Source: Hyphomonadaceae bacterium
GTDB taxonomy: Bacteria > Pseudomonadota > Alphaproteobacteria > Caulobacterales > Hyphomonadaceae
Assembly: GCA_030697555.1 (NCBI GenBank)
Contig: JAUYPV010000136.1
Coordinates: 1-41,813 of the forward strand
Direction of reading: 5' to 3'
DNA: 41,813 nt
In this document: positions 1-10,263 of the stretch, piece by piece
Position numbering within the stretch: position 1 is the first letter of the stretch
Layout: each line of letters starts with the position of its first letter
Notes under the pieces: model-generated
What the model was told of the DNA's origin: nothing
Database searches by the model: none
What the model saw: only the letters and a program-made list of their open reading frames with translations
Program-made: the position numbers and the translations under genes

Positions 1-335
1 TATCCCTCCCACTTGGCCGGAGCTTGACTCCGGCGTACGCGGGAGCTGAGGACCCTCTAAGGGCTCCACGCTCGAACGCACCGCCTCCGCGCCGTTGAAC
101 AGGTGGTACCGACTGCCCTCCTGCGGGGACGATGGGCGTGAGTATAAATGCGCTTCGACCCAGCAGGATAAGTTGCACGATTTTTCGGAGCGGATTTTCC
201 GCAAAACCCGCGCAAGCCTCTGAGGCGCTTGCGAATCTTTTTCTGAAAAAGTTTCGAGCGCTCGTCCTTAACCTGCGGATTTCGTCGTTTGACCCAGCAG
301 GTTAAGGGCGTCTCTGGCGCCATGCACCCTGCAGC
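1..335. other. Hairpin-rich region without a convincing gene
   Basis: No protein gene is supported here. The stretch holds several small hairpins: a 7-bp stem at 16-22/28-34 (GCCGGAG with CTCCGGC), a stem at 211-217/227-233 (CGCAAGC with GCTTGCG), a near-palindrome at 237-251 (CTTTTTC-t-GAAAAAG) and an 11-bp inverted repeat at 266-276/297-307. An 88-codon minus-strand reading frame crosses them, but its very basic product looks like translated repeats. The region lies directly downstream of galE, so part of it may be the galE terminator or an RNA gene. I could not match it to 6S, SRP, RNase P or tmRNA by eye. Confidence 0.4.
157..307. repeat. Direct plus inverted short repeats
   Basis: GACCCAGCAGG(A/T)TAAG occurs at 157-172 and again at 291-306 (15 of 16 identical). 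The second copy is also the right arm of an 11-bp perfect inverted repeat: CCTTAACCTGC at 266-276 and GCAGGTTAAGG at 297-307. The inverted repeat is 28 bp after the galE stop on the transcribed strand and could end galE transcription, although no T-run follows it. Confidence 0.6.
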
Positions 336-1337
336 CTACTCCGCTGCTTGGGCGATGCCCCAGGACTTCTTGTGGAAGTTCCAGGCGCTGGAGCAGATGG
401 TGTCGATGTCGGAGAGGTGGGGCTTCCAGCCGAGGGTCTGCGTGACCCTGGTGGTGTCGGCGTAGAGCGCGACGGCGTCACCGGCGCGACGCGGGAAGAG
501 CGTGTAGGGCACGGGGCGACCGGTGGCGCGCTCGATGGCCTGGAGGACTTCCATCACGGTGAGGCCATGGCCGGTGCCGAGGTTGAGCTGGAGACTTTCG
601 CCGGTGGCCGCAACCTTGTCGGCGGCGAGGACGTGGGCTTCGGCCAGGTCCGTGACGTGGATGAAGTCGCGGACGCAGGTGCCGTCCTTGGTCGGATAGT
701 CGTTGCCGAACAGCTTCATCGGCCCGGTGCGGCCGATGGCGGCCAGGAGAGCGTTGGGGATGAGGTGCGCGAACTCGGCATAGTCCTGGCCGATATTGCC
801 CTCGATGTCGGCGCCGGCGGCGTTGAAATAGCGAAGCGCGGCGAAGCGCAGGCCGTAAGCGCGCGAGAAATCCTCGAGCATCTGTTCGCACACCAGCTTG
901 GTGCGGCCGTAGACGCTGACCGGGTTCTTCGGCAGATCCTCGGTGAGCGGCAGGCGCTCGGGATTGCCGTAGATGGCGCAGGTGGACGAGAAGACGAAAT
1001 TAGGAACGCCTTCGGCGACGACGGTGCGCAGGAGGTTGAGCACGCCGCTGACATTGTTGTCGTAGAAGGCGCCGGGATCGCGCTCGCCCTCGCCCACTTC
1101 GATGCGGGCGGCGAAGTTCATCACGGTGTCGGGCTTGTACTGGCGAATGACGGCGCGTAGCGCCTCGGCGTCGCGGATGTCGCCCTTGACCAAGGGGCCC
1201 CAGCGGACCGCGTAGTCTTTGCCGGTGCTCATGTTGTCGAAGACGATGGGTTCACGGCCGGCCATGTGCAGCGCCTTGGCCGTGTGGGCGCCGATATATC
1301 CCGCCCCCCCGCAGACCAGAACGCGTTGAACAGCCAT
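336..1337 (-). CDS. galE: UDP-glucose 4-epimerase
   Basis: Interconverts UDP-glucose and UDP-galactose in the cytoplasm using bound NAD+, supplying sugars for surface polysaccharides. The product is 333 aa, typical for GalE. Visible features are the Rossmann motif GGAGYIG at residues 10-16, the catalytic Ser/Thr in SSTCAIYG (about 117-124) and the YxxxK pair in YGRTK (Tyr143, Lys147). I chose the ATG at 1335-1337 because the family begins directly before the nucleotide-binding strand; an in-frame extension to 1412 adds 25 residues with no domain. It stands alone, divergent from the cysQ-like gene, with no Leloir-pathway partner in view. A related NDP-sugar epimerase specificity cannot be fully excluded. 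Confidence 0.92.
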   Translation of the reverse strand: MAVQRVLVCGGAGYIGAHTAKALHMAGREPIVFDNMSTGKDYAVRWGPLVKGDIRDAEALRAVIRQYKPDTVMNFAARIEVGEGERDPGAFYDNNVSGVLNLLRTVVAEGVPNFVFSSTCAIYGNPERLPLTEDLPKNPVSVYGRTKLVCEQMLEDFSRAYGLRFAALRYFNAAGADIEGNIGQDYAEFAHLIPNALLAAIGRTGPMKLFGNDYPTKDGTCVRDFIHVTDLAEAHVLAADKVAATGESLQLNLGTGHGLTVMEVLQAIERATGRPVPYTLFPRRAGDAVALYADTTRVTQTLGWKPHLSDIDTICSSAWNFHKKSWGIAQAAE

Positions 1338-1442
1338 GTTGAGCCTCTTCAGATCGGCGGCCATGCAAGGCGCATGCACGGTATAGAACGCATTGACAGG
1401 CGAAGCGAGCACCGGAATGGGTGGGGCTCAGTTGGTAAACGG

Positions 1443-2261
1443 ATGCCGATGACCGCCGATTTCGCCTCCCCCGCCGAACGCAACCGCCTCGCCCGCCTGT
1501 TCGGGGCGATTTCGTCGGATGCGGGAATCGCCGTGATGGAAGTTTACCAGAGCGATTTCGAGACACGCACCAAGGCCGACCGCAGCCCCGTTTCCGACGC
1601 CGACGAGAAGGCCGAGGAGATCATCCTGGCGCGGCTGGACAAGGAGCTGCCGGGCATCCCCGTGCTGGCCGAAGAGCAGGCTGCGCGCGACGGCGTGGGC
1701 GGCAGCATCGCCGACGCCTTCCTGCTGGTTGATCCGGTGGACGGGACGAAGGAGTTCATCCAGCGCAAGGGCGACTTCACCGTCAACATCGCGCTGATCG
1801 TTGGCGGCCGGCCGGTGGCCGGATGCGTCTATGCGCCCGCGCGGCAGGAGATGTATTTCGGCGGCGCGGAGGCGCGGCTGATCGAGGGCTTTGCGCCGGG
1901 AGCGAAACTTACAGAAGGCCGCGTGCTGGCGACGCGCGCCTATCCCGATGACGGGCTGGTGGCGATCACGTCGTCCTCGCATCTCAACGAAGAGACGAAA
2001 AAGTTTCTTGCGCGCCATCGCATCAAGGCGTCGACCGCTATCGGATCATCGCTGAAATTCTGCTGGGTCGCGGCGGGCAAGGCCGATGTCTATCCGCGCT
2101 GGGGCCCCACGATGGAGTGGGACACGGCGGCAGGCCATGCCGTGCTGCAGGCGGCGGGCGGGCGCATGCTGCGGCCGGATGGGTCGGATTTCCTCTATGG
2201 CAAGGCCGACAAGGGCTTTGCGAACGGGCCGTTCATCGCGTGGGGCCGCGAGCCGCTCTAG
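1443..2261 (+). CDS. cysQ: 3'(2'),5'-bisphosphate nucleotidase (CysQ/IMPase family)
   Basis: An inositol-monophosphatase-fold enzyme, most likely hydrolysing 3'-phosphoadenosine 5'-phosphate left by sulfate assimilation to AMP and phosphate. The 272-aa product carries the Mg/Li-sensitive phosphatase signature DPVDGTKEF (Asp97 to Phe105) and the second metal motif WDTAAG at about residues 225-231. The GTKEF wording is typical of CysQ rather than of plain inositol monophosphatase. The start ATG at 1443 precedes a second ATG two codons later, and either could be used. No other sulfur-assimilation gene is present nearby. Confidence in the family is high, in the exact substrate moderate. Confidence 0.88.
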   Translation: MPMTADFASPAERNRLARLFGAISSDAGIAVMEVYQSDFETRTKADRSPVSDADEKAEEIILARLDKELPGIPVLAEEQAARDGVGGSIADAFLLVDPVDGTKEFIQRKGDFTVNIALIVGGRPVAGCVYAPARQEMYFGGAEARLIEGFAPGAKLTEGRVLATRAYPDDGLVAITSSSHLNEETKKFLARHRIKASTAIGSSLKFCWVAAGKADVYPRWGPTMEWDTAAGHAVLQAAGGRMLRPDGSDFLYGKADKGFANGPFIAWGREPL

Positions 2262-2364
2262 GCCTGCCGCCCCGCATCCTCGCATGACTGCGATCAACCC
2301 TCAGGCGTCTGGCTTTTGCCGGCTCGCTGGTGCAGGAAGCGCTCTCGACATGCCTGAGGCCCCC

Positions 2365-2625
2365 ATGACCGACACCCTGCCCGACCGCCTGAGCCAGAAC
2401 CCCAAGAGCCCGCACTACGACAAGGAGCTGCTGGAGCGCGGCATCGGCATCCGCTTCAACGGCGCCGAGAAGACGAATGTGTGGGAATACTGCGTCAGCG
2501 AAGGCTGGATCCGCGTGGTCGCGGGCGCGACGCTCGACCGCAAGGGCCAGCCGATGACTCTGCTGATGAAGGGTACGGTCGAGCCGTTCTTTGAGAAGAC
2601 GGGGGGAATAGGGAGTGGGGAATAG
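2365..2625 (+). CDS. DUF3297 family small protein
   Basis: A small cytoplasmic protein of 86 aa belonging to a conserved proteobacterial family of unknown function, recognised by the segments LPDRLSQNPKSPHYDKELLE and KTNVWEYCVSEGWIR and by the tail GTVEPFF. Homologues usually stop shortly after the EPFFE-like tail. Here the frame runs on through KTGGIGSGE, which is encoded by the left arm of the inverted repeat at 2606-2667, so the original stop has probably been displaced by the repeat. The start at 2365 matches the family N-terminus (MTDTLPDRL); an in-frame ATG at 2350 adds five residues. Confidence 0.85.
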   Translation: MTDTLPDRLSQNPKSPHYDKELLERGIGIRFNGAEKTNVWEYCVSEGWIRVVAGATLDRKGQPMTLLMKGTVEPFFEKTGGIGSGE

Positions 2626-2667
2626 GGAGTAGCGCGGACAACGAGCGCCATTCCCTACTCCCTATTC
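2606..2667. terminator. Inverted repeat between convergent genes
   Basis: GAATAGGGAGTGGGGAAT at 2606-2623 pairs with 2650-2667 over 18 bp with a single G-T wobble, leaving a 26-nt loop. The GGGAGT/GGGAAT words are themselves tandemly repeated on both arms. The element lies between two convergent genes and overlaps the 3' end of the DUF3297 gene, so it could act as a bidirectional terminator. It looks like an inserted repeat rather than a classical GC-stem plus T-run terminator. Confidence 0.6.
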
Positions 2668-2677
2668 GCTACTCCCG

Positions 2678-3835
2678 CTATGCGCGCAGCGTCTCCAGGA
2701 ATCTCCTGAACACTTCGAGGCCGCGTTCGAGCTCCGAGATCGCGACGAATTCATCGGGCTGGTGCGCCTGCTCGACGGAGCCGGGACCGCAGATAACCGA
2801 TGGAAATCCGGCGCGCTGGAACTGGCCCGCCTCGGTGGCGTAGGCGGCGACGTGGATGGCGTTGTCCCCGGTGAGGGAGCGCATGAAGCGTTCGGCGGGG
2901 CTGTCGCGAACCACCTGCAGGGGCGGCGCATCGGCGCGCATGTTGATCTCGACGCCGCATTCGGGGCCGAGCGGTTCGAGGCGGGCGCGCATGCGTTCGA
3001 CTTCGGCGAAGAAGGGCTTCAGCATCTGGTCGGGATTGACGCCCGGGACGCTGCGCACGTCGAAGACGAAGCGGCATTCGCGGGCCAGGATGTTGGACGC
3101 CGTGCCGCCATTCAGCTCGCCGATGGTGAGCGTGGTCCAGGACGGATCGAAGTCGGAATTCTTCGGGGCGTTCTCTTCCTGCTCGCGCGCGATGCGGCGG
3201 ATGATGGTGAGGAGCTCGACCGCTTCGTGGATGGCGGAGGCGCCCATGCGCGGATCGGACGAGTGCGCGGCCTTGCCAGTGATCTTCACTTCGTAGTCGC
3301 GAATGCCCTTGTGGGCGGACATGACGCCCCACATCGTCGGCTCGCCCACCCAGACGACTTCAGGGGCGGCGCCGCGGCGGCCGATTTCCTCGATCATGGG
3401 CGCAACGCCGGCGCAGCCGACTTCCTCGTCATACGAGAGCGCGAAATGTACGGGCTTCTTCAGCGGGATTTTCGAGATGGCTTCGGCGTGCGCCAGCGCG
3501 AGGGCCAGAAAACCTTTCATGTCTGTGGTCCCGCGCGCGAAAAATTTGCCGTCGCGCTGGATGAGGTCCCACGGGTTGGTGGTCCAGGGCTGGCCATCGA
3601 TGGGGACCACGTCGGTGTGGCCGGAGAGGACGATGCCGCCGGGCACGTCTGGACCGAAGCGGGCCCAGAGATTCGCTTTCGTTCCGTCCTCGCTGGGCAC
3701 GCGCACGAGATGGGCGCCCATAGGCGCCAAGAAATCCTCGACCCATTCGATCAGCGGCAGGTTGGTGTCGCGGGATGTGGTGTCAAAGGCGACGAGGCGG
3801 GCGAGGACGTCGCGGACGGCGGCAAGAGATGTCAT
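2678..3835 (-). CDS. argE: Acetylornithine deacetylase (M20 family)
   Basis: A zinc-dependent M20 metallohydrolase that most likely removes the acetyl group from N2-acetylornithine in arginine synthesis. The 385-aa length fits ArgE. Zinc ligands and catalytic residues are visible in SGHTDVVP (His73, Asp75), RGTTDMKGF (Asp105) and the acidic pair in YDEEVGC (about Glu137-Glu138), followed by the dimerisation-domain segment KAAHSSDP. Many alphaproteobacteria also use the ornithine acetyltransferase ArgJ, so a related deacylase role remains possible. The gene is divergent from the GST-like gene across 68 bp and convergent with the DUF3297 gene. Confidence 0.85.
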   Translation of the reverse strand: MTSLAAVRDVLARLVAFDTTSRDTNLPLIEWVEDFLAPMGAHLVRVPSEDGTKANLWARFGPDVPGGIVLSGHTDVVPIDGQPWTTNPWDLIQRDGKFFARGTTDMKGFLALALAHAEAISKIPLKKPVHFALSYDEEVGCAGVAPMIEEIGRRGAAPEVVWVGEPTMWGVMSAHKGIRDYEVKITGKAAHSSDPRMGASAIHEAVELLTIIRRIAREQEENAPKNSDFDPSWTTLTIGELNGGTASNILARECRFVFDVRSVPGVNPDQMLKPFFAEVERMRARLEPLGPECGVEINMRADAPPLQVVRDSPAERFMRSLTGDNAIHVAAYATEAGQFQRAGFPSVICGPGSVEQAHQPDEFVAISELERGLEVFRRFLETLRA

Positions 3836-3903
3836 GGCGCCAAGCTAGCGCATTCGCGTGCCCGCGGCATAGACATTCGCCACCGAGACATTATTCCGGG
3901 CGG

Positions 3904-4326
3904 ATGATCGAGTTTCACGCAGGCAACGGGCCCGACACGCAGGCGATCGGCATCGCGCTGGAAGAAATGTTCTTCGACTATCGCGTCATGCCGGGACGGG
4001 CGCCCCTGCCTGTCATTGCGATCGGCGGCGCGCGCGTGGTGGGGGCGTCGAACGTGGTGATGGCGCTGGCGCGGAAAACCGGGCGTTTCCTCGTCGCGCC
4101 GGAAGATGCAGCGCCGTGGCTGGCAACACCGGTGTCGCTCAATGCGCTTGAGACGCAGCTCGAGGACCGCGACTTCGTGCTCGGCGCGTTCTCGATCGCC
4201 GACATGGCGGTCTATCCCCATGTTGTGCGTGGGGATGTTGCGAGGCATCCCGCGATCGCGCGCTGGATGGAGCGCATGAGCAAACGCTCCGGCGTCGGAC
4301 GCGGAATGGGCGTGGTGGCGCGCTGA
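3904..4326 (+). CDS. Compact glutathione S-transferase-like protein
   Basis: A short GST-fold protein of 140 aa, against about 200 for normal GSTs. The N-terminal third (NGPDTQAIGIALEEM, then a short linker) resembles a reduced thioredoxin-like GST half, and the C-terminal half has the helical GST signature FVLGAFSIADMAVYP followed by HPAIARWMERM. No clear catalytic Ser or Cys is evident near the N-terminus, so it may bind glutathione or a small ligand weakly or have a non-enzymatic role. The start at 3904 follows a GGGCGG-type upstream sequence. Its stop is one base from the convergent FKBP gene. Confidence 0.7.
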   Translation: MIEFHAGNGPDTQAIGIALEEMFFDYRVMPGRAPLPVIAIGGARVVGASNVVMALARKTGRFLVAPEDAAPWLATPVSLNALETQLEDRDFVLGAFSIADMAVYPHVVRGDVARHPAIARWMERMSKRSGVGRGMGVVAR

Positions 4327-4327
4327 C

Positions 4328-5236
4328 CTACTTGGTCGGCTGAGGCGCGGCCAGATCGTCTGGCGGCGGATCGATGACGATGACGTCGGCGAGGCGCACT
4401 TCGTAGATCACCGTCGCGCCGGGCGGAATGCGGCCGTCGCCTTCGTCGGCGTACATGAGATGGGCAGGCATGCGCACCATCCAGTGATCCCCCGGGCGCA
4501 TCAGCTTCACCAGTTCGGTCCAGCCCGGCGTCAGGTCAGCGATGGGGAAGCGCAGCGGCGCCTGGTCTTCGTAGGTCGAGCCAATGGTGGAGCCGTCTTC
4601 GAGGCGGCCTTCCATGTGGACGTAGACGAAGTCGCGATCACCCGGCAGCGGGCCGGATTCGGGTCCGGATTCGACGATGAGATATTCGAGGCCGGAGGAT
4701 TTGCGGACGATGTCGGGGGAATCTGTGGGCCATGGCGTGACCTTGGCCCAGGCGGCGGTGTCGGCCACCACTGCGGCGATAACGTTGAAGAGTTCGACGC
4801 GGAACATCAGGTCCGCCTTGGGGCCGATGGGTCCGCGGCCTTCTTCGCCATAAGCCATCTTCCACGGGATCCAGAACATGAACTCGTCGCCGGGCTGCAT
4901 CTTCTGCAGGCCCTCGGTCCAGCCCGGGATCACGCCGTCGAGACCGAAGGTGATGGTGTCGCCGCCGTAGGACGCGTCGAACTGTTCGCCGTTCTTGGCG
5001 AAGCGGCCGTCATAGTGGACCTCGACGCGGTCGGCGGGGCTGGGGAAGCCGCCTGTGCCGTCGCCCTTGCGGATCACGACGTATTCGACGCCGCTGGGGA
5101 GCTTCTGGACTTCCTTCCAGCTATGATTCCACGGATAGAGCGATTTCCACGGGTCGTCCTTGTCGATGGTCTTAAGAGTGGGCTGACAGGCCGCCAGCGC
5201 CAGCATGGCCATCGCGGCAAATACGAAACGCATCAT
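4328..5236 (-). CDS. Lipoprotein with two FKBP-type PPIase domains
   Basis: A predicted envelope lipoprotein (302 aa) that should catalyse peptidyl-prolyl isomerisation during folding of exported proteins. The N-terminus is a lipoprotein signal with lipobox LAAC (cysteine near residue 18). Two FKBP domains follow. The first keeps the canonical pocket (HYDG, QFDAS, ITFGL, VIPGW, MAYGEEG). The second has lost several of these residues: HMEG instead of HYDG, STIGST at the FD position, and DLTPGW instead of VIPGW. The start at 5234-5236 has a GGAGG site about 7 bp upstream; the next codon is also ATG. The last residues are a proline-rich tail. Confidence 0.85.
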   Translation of the reverse strand: MMRFVFAAMAMLALAACQPTLKTIDKDDPWKSLYPWNHSWKEVQKLPSGVEYVVIRKGDGTGGFPSPADRVEVHYDGRFAKNGEQFDASYGGDTITFGLDGVIPGWTEGLQKMQPGDEFMFWIPWKMAYGEEGRGPIGPKADLMFRVELFNVIAAVVADTAAWAKVTPWPTDSPDIVRKSSGLEYLIVESGPESGPLPGDRDFVYVHMEGRLEDGSTIGSTYEDQAPLRFPIADLTPGWTELVKLMRPGDHWMVRMPAHLMYADEGDGRIPPGATVIYEVRLADVIVIDPPPDDLAAPQPTK

Positions 5237-5328
5237 GGGCGCCTCCTCGTGGAAAAGGCGTCGTAGCACCGGTTCGGGCCCCTTGCGAGAGGCGCACGGC
5301 AAGCTGTTTCTGACGAAACTGCGAAGAG

Positions 5329-6576
5329 CTAGGCGCTGCGCGGCGGGAAGCCGGCCCTGGTCAGGGCGTCGAGGATTTCCTGCGTGTGCCGGGCGTCGCG
5401 CGTTTCCATGGTGATGTCGAACTCGGCGCCCTTGGCCGGCACGTCGAGCGCCATGCGGTTGTGGAACACTTCTATGATGTTGCCGCCATTGTCGCCGATG
5501 ACGGTGGCCACCTTGGCAAGAAGCCCTGGTTGGTCATTGCCGATGATGCGGACCGAGGTGATGCGCTTTTCGCGGACGAGCGAGCGGGTGAGCACGGAAG
5601 CCAGCAGGCGCGTGTCGATGTTGCCGCCGGTGAGAATCAGCACGACCTTGCGGCTGCGGAAGAGCTGCGGTTCGGCAAGCAGCGCTGCGAGGCCGGCGGC
5701 GCCGGCGCCTTCGGCAATCGTCTTCTCGACGGTGGCGAAGAGCGTGACGGCGCGTTCGAGGTCTTCCTCGCTGACGACGATGACCTGTTCCATCAGGCGG
5801 CGCAGGATTTCAGCCGTCAGACGGCCGACCTTCTTGACGGCGATGCCTTCCGCGATGGTGGCGCCGCCCACTTTCGGTTCTTCGCCGCGCAGTTCGGCGG
5901 AGAGAGACGGATACATCGCGGGCTCGACGCCGTAGATCGCAACCGCCGGACGCCGCGACTTGATGGCCGTGGCGATGCCGGAGGAAAGGCCGCCGCCGCC
6001 GACGGGGATGACCACCGCGTCGAAGTCAGCGAGGTCTTCCATCACCTCGAGGCCGATCGTGCCCTGCCCGGCGATGACGTGCTTGTCGTCGAAGGGGTGG
6101 ACGAAGGTGAGCTGTTCTTTTTTCTCGAGTTCGCGCGCGTGGGCGTCGGCGTCGGCCAGCGTCTCGCCCTCGATGATGACCTTCGCGCCGAAATTGCGGG
6201 TGTGCTCGATCTTCACAAAAGGTGTGCCGTTGGGCATCACGATCGTGGAGGGAATGCCGAGGCGCGAGGCGTGGTAGGCGACGCCTTGCGCGTGGTTGCC
6301 GGCCGACATGGCGATGACGCCGGCGGCCTTTTCCGAGTTCGACAGCGACAGGAGCTTGTTGAGCGCGCCACGTTCCTTGAACGAGGCGGTGAACTGCAGG
6401 TTCTCGAACTTGATCCAGACCTGCGCGCCGGTGATTTCCGACAGCGTGCGGGAATAGCGCAGCGGCGAGCGCTCGACCTGGCCTTCGATCGCCTTCGCCG
6501 CGGCCTCGATATCCGCCAGCGTCACCGGAAGCGATGATTGGGGCTGGCCTGGATTTGCGTTCGGCTTGGCGCTCAC
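5329..6576 (-). CDS. ilvA: Threonine ammonia-lyase with C-terminal ACT domain
   Basis: A PLP-dependent enzyme converting threonine to 2-oxobutanoate and ammonia, feeding isoleucine synthesis or threonine breakdown. In the 415-aa product the PLP lysine is in [10 protein letters not shown] (Lys67), and SAGNHAQG (91-98) and the glycine-rich phosphate loop VGGGGLSSG are present. The final 80 or so residues form one ACT domain beginning near [17 protein letters not shown], a layout seen in the shorter threonine dehydratases. A GTG at 6574-6576 is preferred because GAAGGA lies upstream; the frame stays open to 6606. The gene could equally be named tdcB. Confidence 0.88.
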   Translation of the reverse strand: MSAKPNANPGQPQSSLPVTLADIEAAAKAIEGQVERSPLRYSRTLSEITGAQVWIKFENLQFTASFKERGALNKLLSLSNSEKAAGVIAMSAGNHAQGVAYHASRLGIPSTIVMPNGTPFVKIEHTRNFGAKVIIEGETLADADAHARELEKKEQLTFVHPFDDKHVIAGQGTIGLEVMEDLADFDAVVIPVGGGGLSSGIATAIKSRRPAVAIYGVEPAMYPSLSAELRGEEPKVGGATIAEGIAVKKVGRLTAEILRRLMEQVIVVSEEDLERAVTLFATVEKTIAEGAGAAGLAALLAEPQLFRSRKVVLILTGGNIDTRLLASVLTRSLVREKRITSVRIIGNDQPGLLAKVATVIGDNGGNIIEVFHNRMALDVPAKGAEFDITMETRDARHTQEILDALTRAGFPPRSA

Positions 6577-6644
6577 GGGGCGGCGTCCTTCATGACAGGC
6601 GCGCACCTATAGAGGTTTTTTTGGCTGGCGGAAGGCTGAAGAGG

Positions 6645-7745
6645 TTAAGCCGCCTTGTCGCGCGGCGCCACAAGGCCCCGGGCGATGTCGAAGCGGCGCA
6701 TGGCCTTGGCGGGCCATTGGCGGGCGCGGCCCACGGGCAGGCTTTCGACCAGCGTGCGCACGCCGAATTCGGCCGCGCGCGCAGCCGAGGAGATGCCGGG
6801 ACGGCCGATGAAGCCGGCGCCGATGGGGCGGCTATAGTTGGCGAAGCTTTCCTTGAACCGGTAGTCGCCCGGCCCGAGGTCCATCTCGTTATAGCCCACT
6901 TCGGCAGCCGCCTTGATCGCTTCGGCGAACAGGATGAGGCCCGGCGAATATTCGGCGTATTTCTGGTCGTGACCGACGAACCAGGCGTGCAGCGTCTTGC
7001 GCGCACGCAGGCAGAACAGCGCAGCGGCCGGCCAGCGGTTGACGCGCAGCACGAACAGGGCGCCTCCGAAGAACGTGTCCTCGGACTGGGCCGCGAACGT
7101 GTCGCGCACGAGGTTGTTGATCCAGCCGCGCTCGAAGATGTCGGTGACGCCGGTACGCCACATCTGCTCGCGCTTCCACAGGACCAGCTCATCGAAGGCG
7201 TGGGCGTCGGTCGAGAACGGCTCGACGCTTACGGCGCCCTTGTCGTGGTCGCGGACCAGCTTGGAGAGGCGTTTGCGGGCGCGGGAGACGACCTTCGATC
7301 CAGCAGCCTGGCGCTCCTCGCACCACGCGTTCCATCCGTCGGGAAAGCGTGCGACATGTCCGACGTCGTGCGTAACGAGGTGCTGCGCGAGGGCGTTGTC
7401 GCGAAGGCCGGCGGTAAAGTCGATGCGCCCGACGTCGAGCGATTTGGCGGCAAGCGAAAGATCGACATCCTTCGACCCGATCAGCGCCTGGTAGTCGCAC
7501 ACGGGCCCGCCGATTGGCAGCGCGGCATAGGACGAGCGGCGCTGCACGGGCAGGAAAGCGGCGGGCGATCCATCCTCGTTGCGGAAGATCGCGACGCGCG
7601 CGTCTTCGCGGCGGCGGGCGACGAACTGCGCCCAGTCGGGCGTGAGATAGGGGCTGGTCAGCGCCGGATCGGCGGCAAGCATCTGCCGCCAGGCGGCAAC
7701 GTCGCCGTCCATGAGGAGCATGGGATTGATGCTGTCGACCCGCAT
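6645..7745 (-). CDS. GNAT-type acyltransferase (BioF2/CelD-like)
   Basis: A 366-aa cytoplasmic protein of the double-GNAT Acetyltransf_6 (BioF2/CelD) family, whose members acylate polysaccharide or peptidoglycan precursors. Recognisable parts are the N-terminal SPYLTPDWAQFVARR, the central AGSKVVSRARKRL and the C-terminal half-domain with LHAWFVGHDQKYAEYSPG and EMDLGPGDYRFKESFAN, which is highly typical of the family. The substrate is unknown. The gene lies downstream of the fused ABC ATPase gene on the same strand, separated by 123 bp that hold an inverted repeat, so it is probably transcribed independently. Confidence 0.8.
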   Translation of the reverse strand: MRVDSINPMLLMDGDVAAWRQMLAADPALTSPYLTPDWAQFVARRREDARVAIFRNEDGSPAAFLPVQRRSSYAALPIGGPVCDYQALIGSKDVDLSLAAKSLDVGRIDFTAGLRDNALAQHLVTHDVGHVARFPDGWNAWCEERQAAGSKVVSRARKRLSKLVRDHDKGAVSVEPFSTDAHAFDELVLWKREQMWRTGVTDIFERGWINNLVRDTFAAQSEDTFFGGALFVLRVNRWPAAALFCLRARKTLHAWFVGHDQKYAEYSPGLILFAEAIKAAAEVGYNEMDLGPGDYRFKESFANYSRPIGAGFIGRPGISSAARAAEFGVRTLVESLPVGRARQWPAKAMRRFDIARGLVAPRDKAA

Positions 7746-7804
7746 GGGGGACGGATTCCTGAAACTCGCGCGCGAAACGATTTATCGCCCACAAGCTGCA
7801 GTTT

Positions 7805-7836
7805 TTGGTGAAACCAGATGGATCAATTTTCACCAA
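7805..7836. promoter_or_regulatory. Inverted repeat upstream of acyltransferase gene
   Basis: TTGGTGAAA at 7805-7813 and TTTCACCAA at 7828-7836 form a perfect 9-bp inverted repeat with a 14-bp spacer. It lies 33 bp after the ABC ATPase stop and 60 bp before the acyltransferase start, both on the minus strand. It could be the end of the ABC transcript, with an AAA tract after the stem but no T-run, or an operator for the downstream gene. Confidence 0.4.
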
Positions 7837-7868
7837 TCAGGCGAAAAACGCCATCAAAGCTGGGGAAA

Positions 7869-9734
<1,866 letters not shown>

Positions 9735-9742
9735 TGCAACTC

Positions 9743-10147
9743 TCAACCTTCGGCCTGTTTCGCTTCGATACCCTCGGCAGCCAGCACCGACAGGATCGCG
9801 TTCATGATCAGTCCAGTTGAATCGGGAGCGCCGGCCTTGATCAGGCGTTTGTCGGGTTTCTTGCGCGTCCTCACGAAGATGCGCCAATTCAGCGGCTGGC
9901 CACCAAAGCCCTCGCCCTCGGCGGCCTCGCTTGCGCAACCAATCAGGAGTTCCTCGCCGGTCTCGGGAAGATACTCGATGAACCAGCCCCAGTCCTCGGA
10001 CACCGGATAGCTCGTGACTACGCCCTTGCCGACAAGCGCCCTCGACAGCCAGGCTGCAAGCTCGAAGCCGTAGGCGCCGGGATTGACCTGGCAGTCTTCG
10101 GGCAGATACGGCGGAAACTTGCCGCTCGAAAACTCTATAGCACGCAT
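9743..10147 (-). CDS. Conserved hypothetical protein
   Basis: A 134-aa soluble protein of a small conserved family without assigned function. The N-terminus has [20 protein letters not shown] and is followed by [16 protein letters not shown]; the C-terminal part is rich in Lys and Arg ([12 protein letters not shown]). The start at 10145-10147 has AGAGG about 7 bp upstream and matches where the conserved sequence begins. An upstream ATG at 10267 overlaps the stop of the previous gene as ATGA and would add 40 residues, so coupled translation from there is possible. The stop is 8 bp before the ABC ATPase start, so both may be cotranscribed. Confidence 0.7.
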   Translation of the reverse strand: MRAIEFSSGKFPPYLPEDCQVNPGAYGFELAAWLSRALVGKGVVTSYPVSEDWGWFIEYLPETGEELLIGCASEAAEGEGFGGQPLNWRIFVRTRKKPDKRLIKAGAPDSTGLIMNAILSVLAAEGIEAKQAEG

Positions 10148-10263
10148 GGGAATGCCTCTGACCGCGTCGGTTGCGAGTGCAGTGAACCCGGTCGCGGTGT
10201 CGAAGGAAACCCCCTCGTCCAGTCCGGACCGATGACATCCAGCCGCAGCTGGACGCGCCGCTC

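Noticed and set aside
57-323. 88-codon basic minus-strand ORF
   Set aside because: It reads through the hairpins and repeats of the region; no family, no convincing ribosome site, repeated residues follow the DNA repeats.
348-1160. 270-codon plus-strand ORF
   Set aside because: Antisense to galE, made of Gly/Val/Asp-rich low-information sequence.
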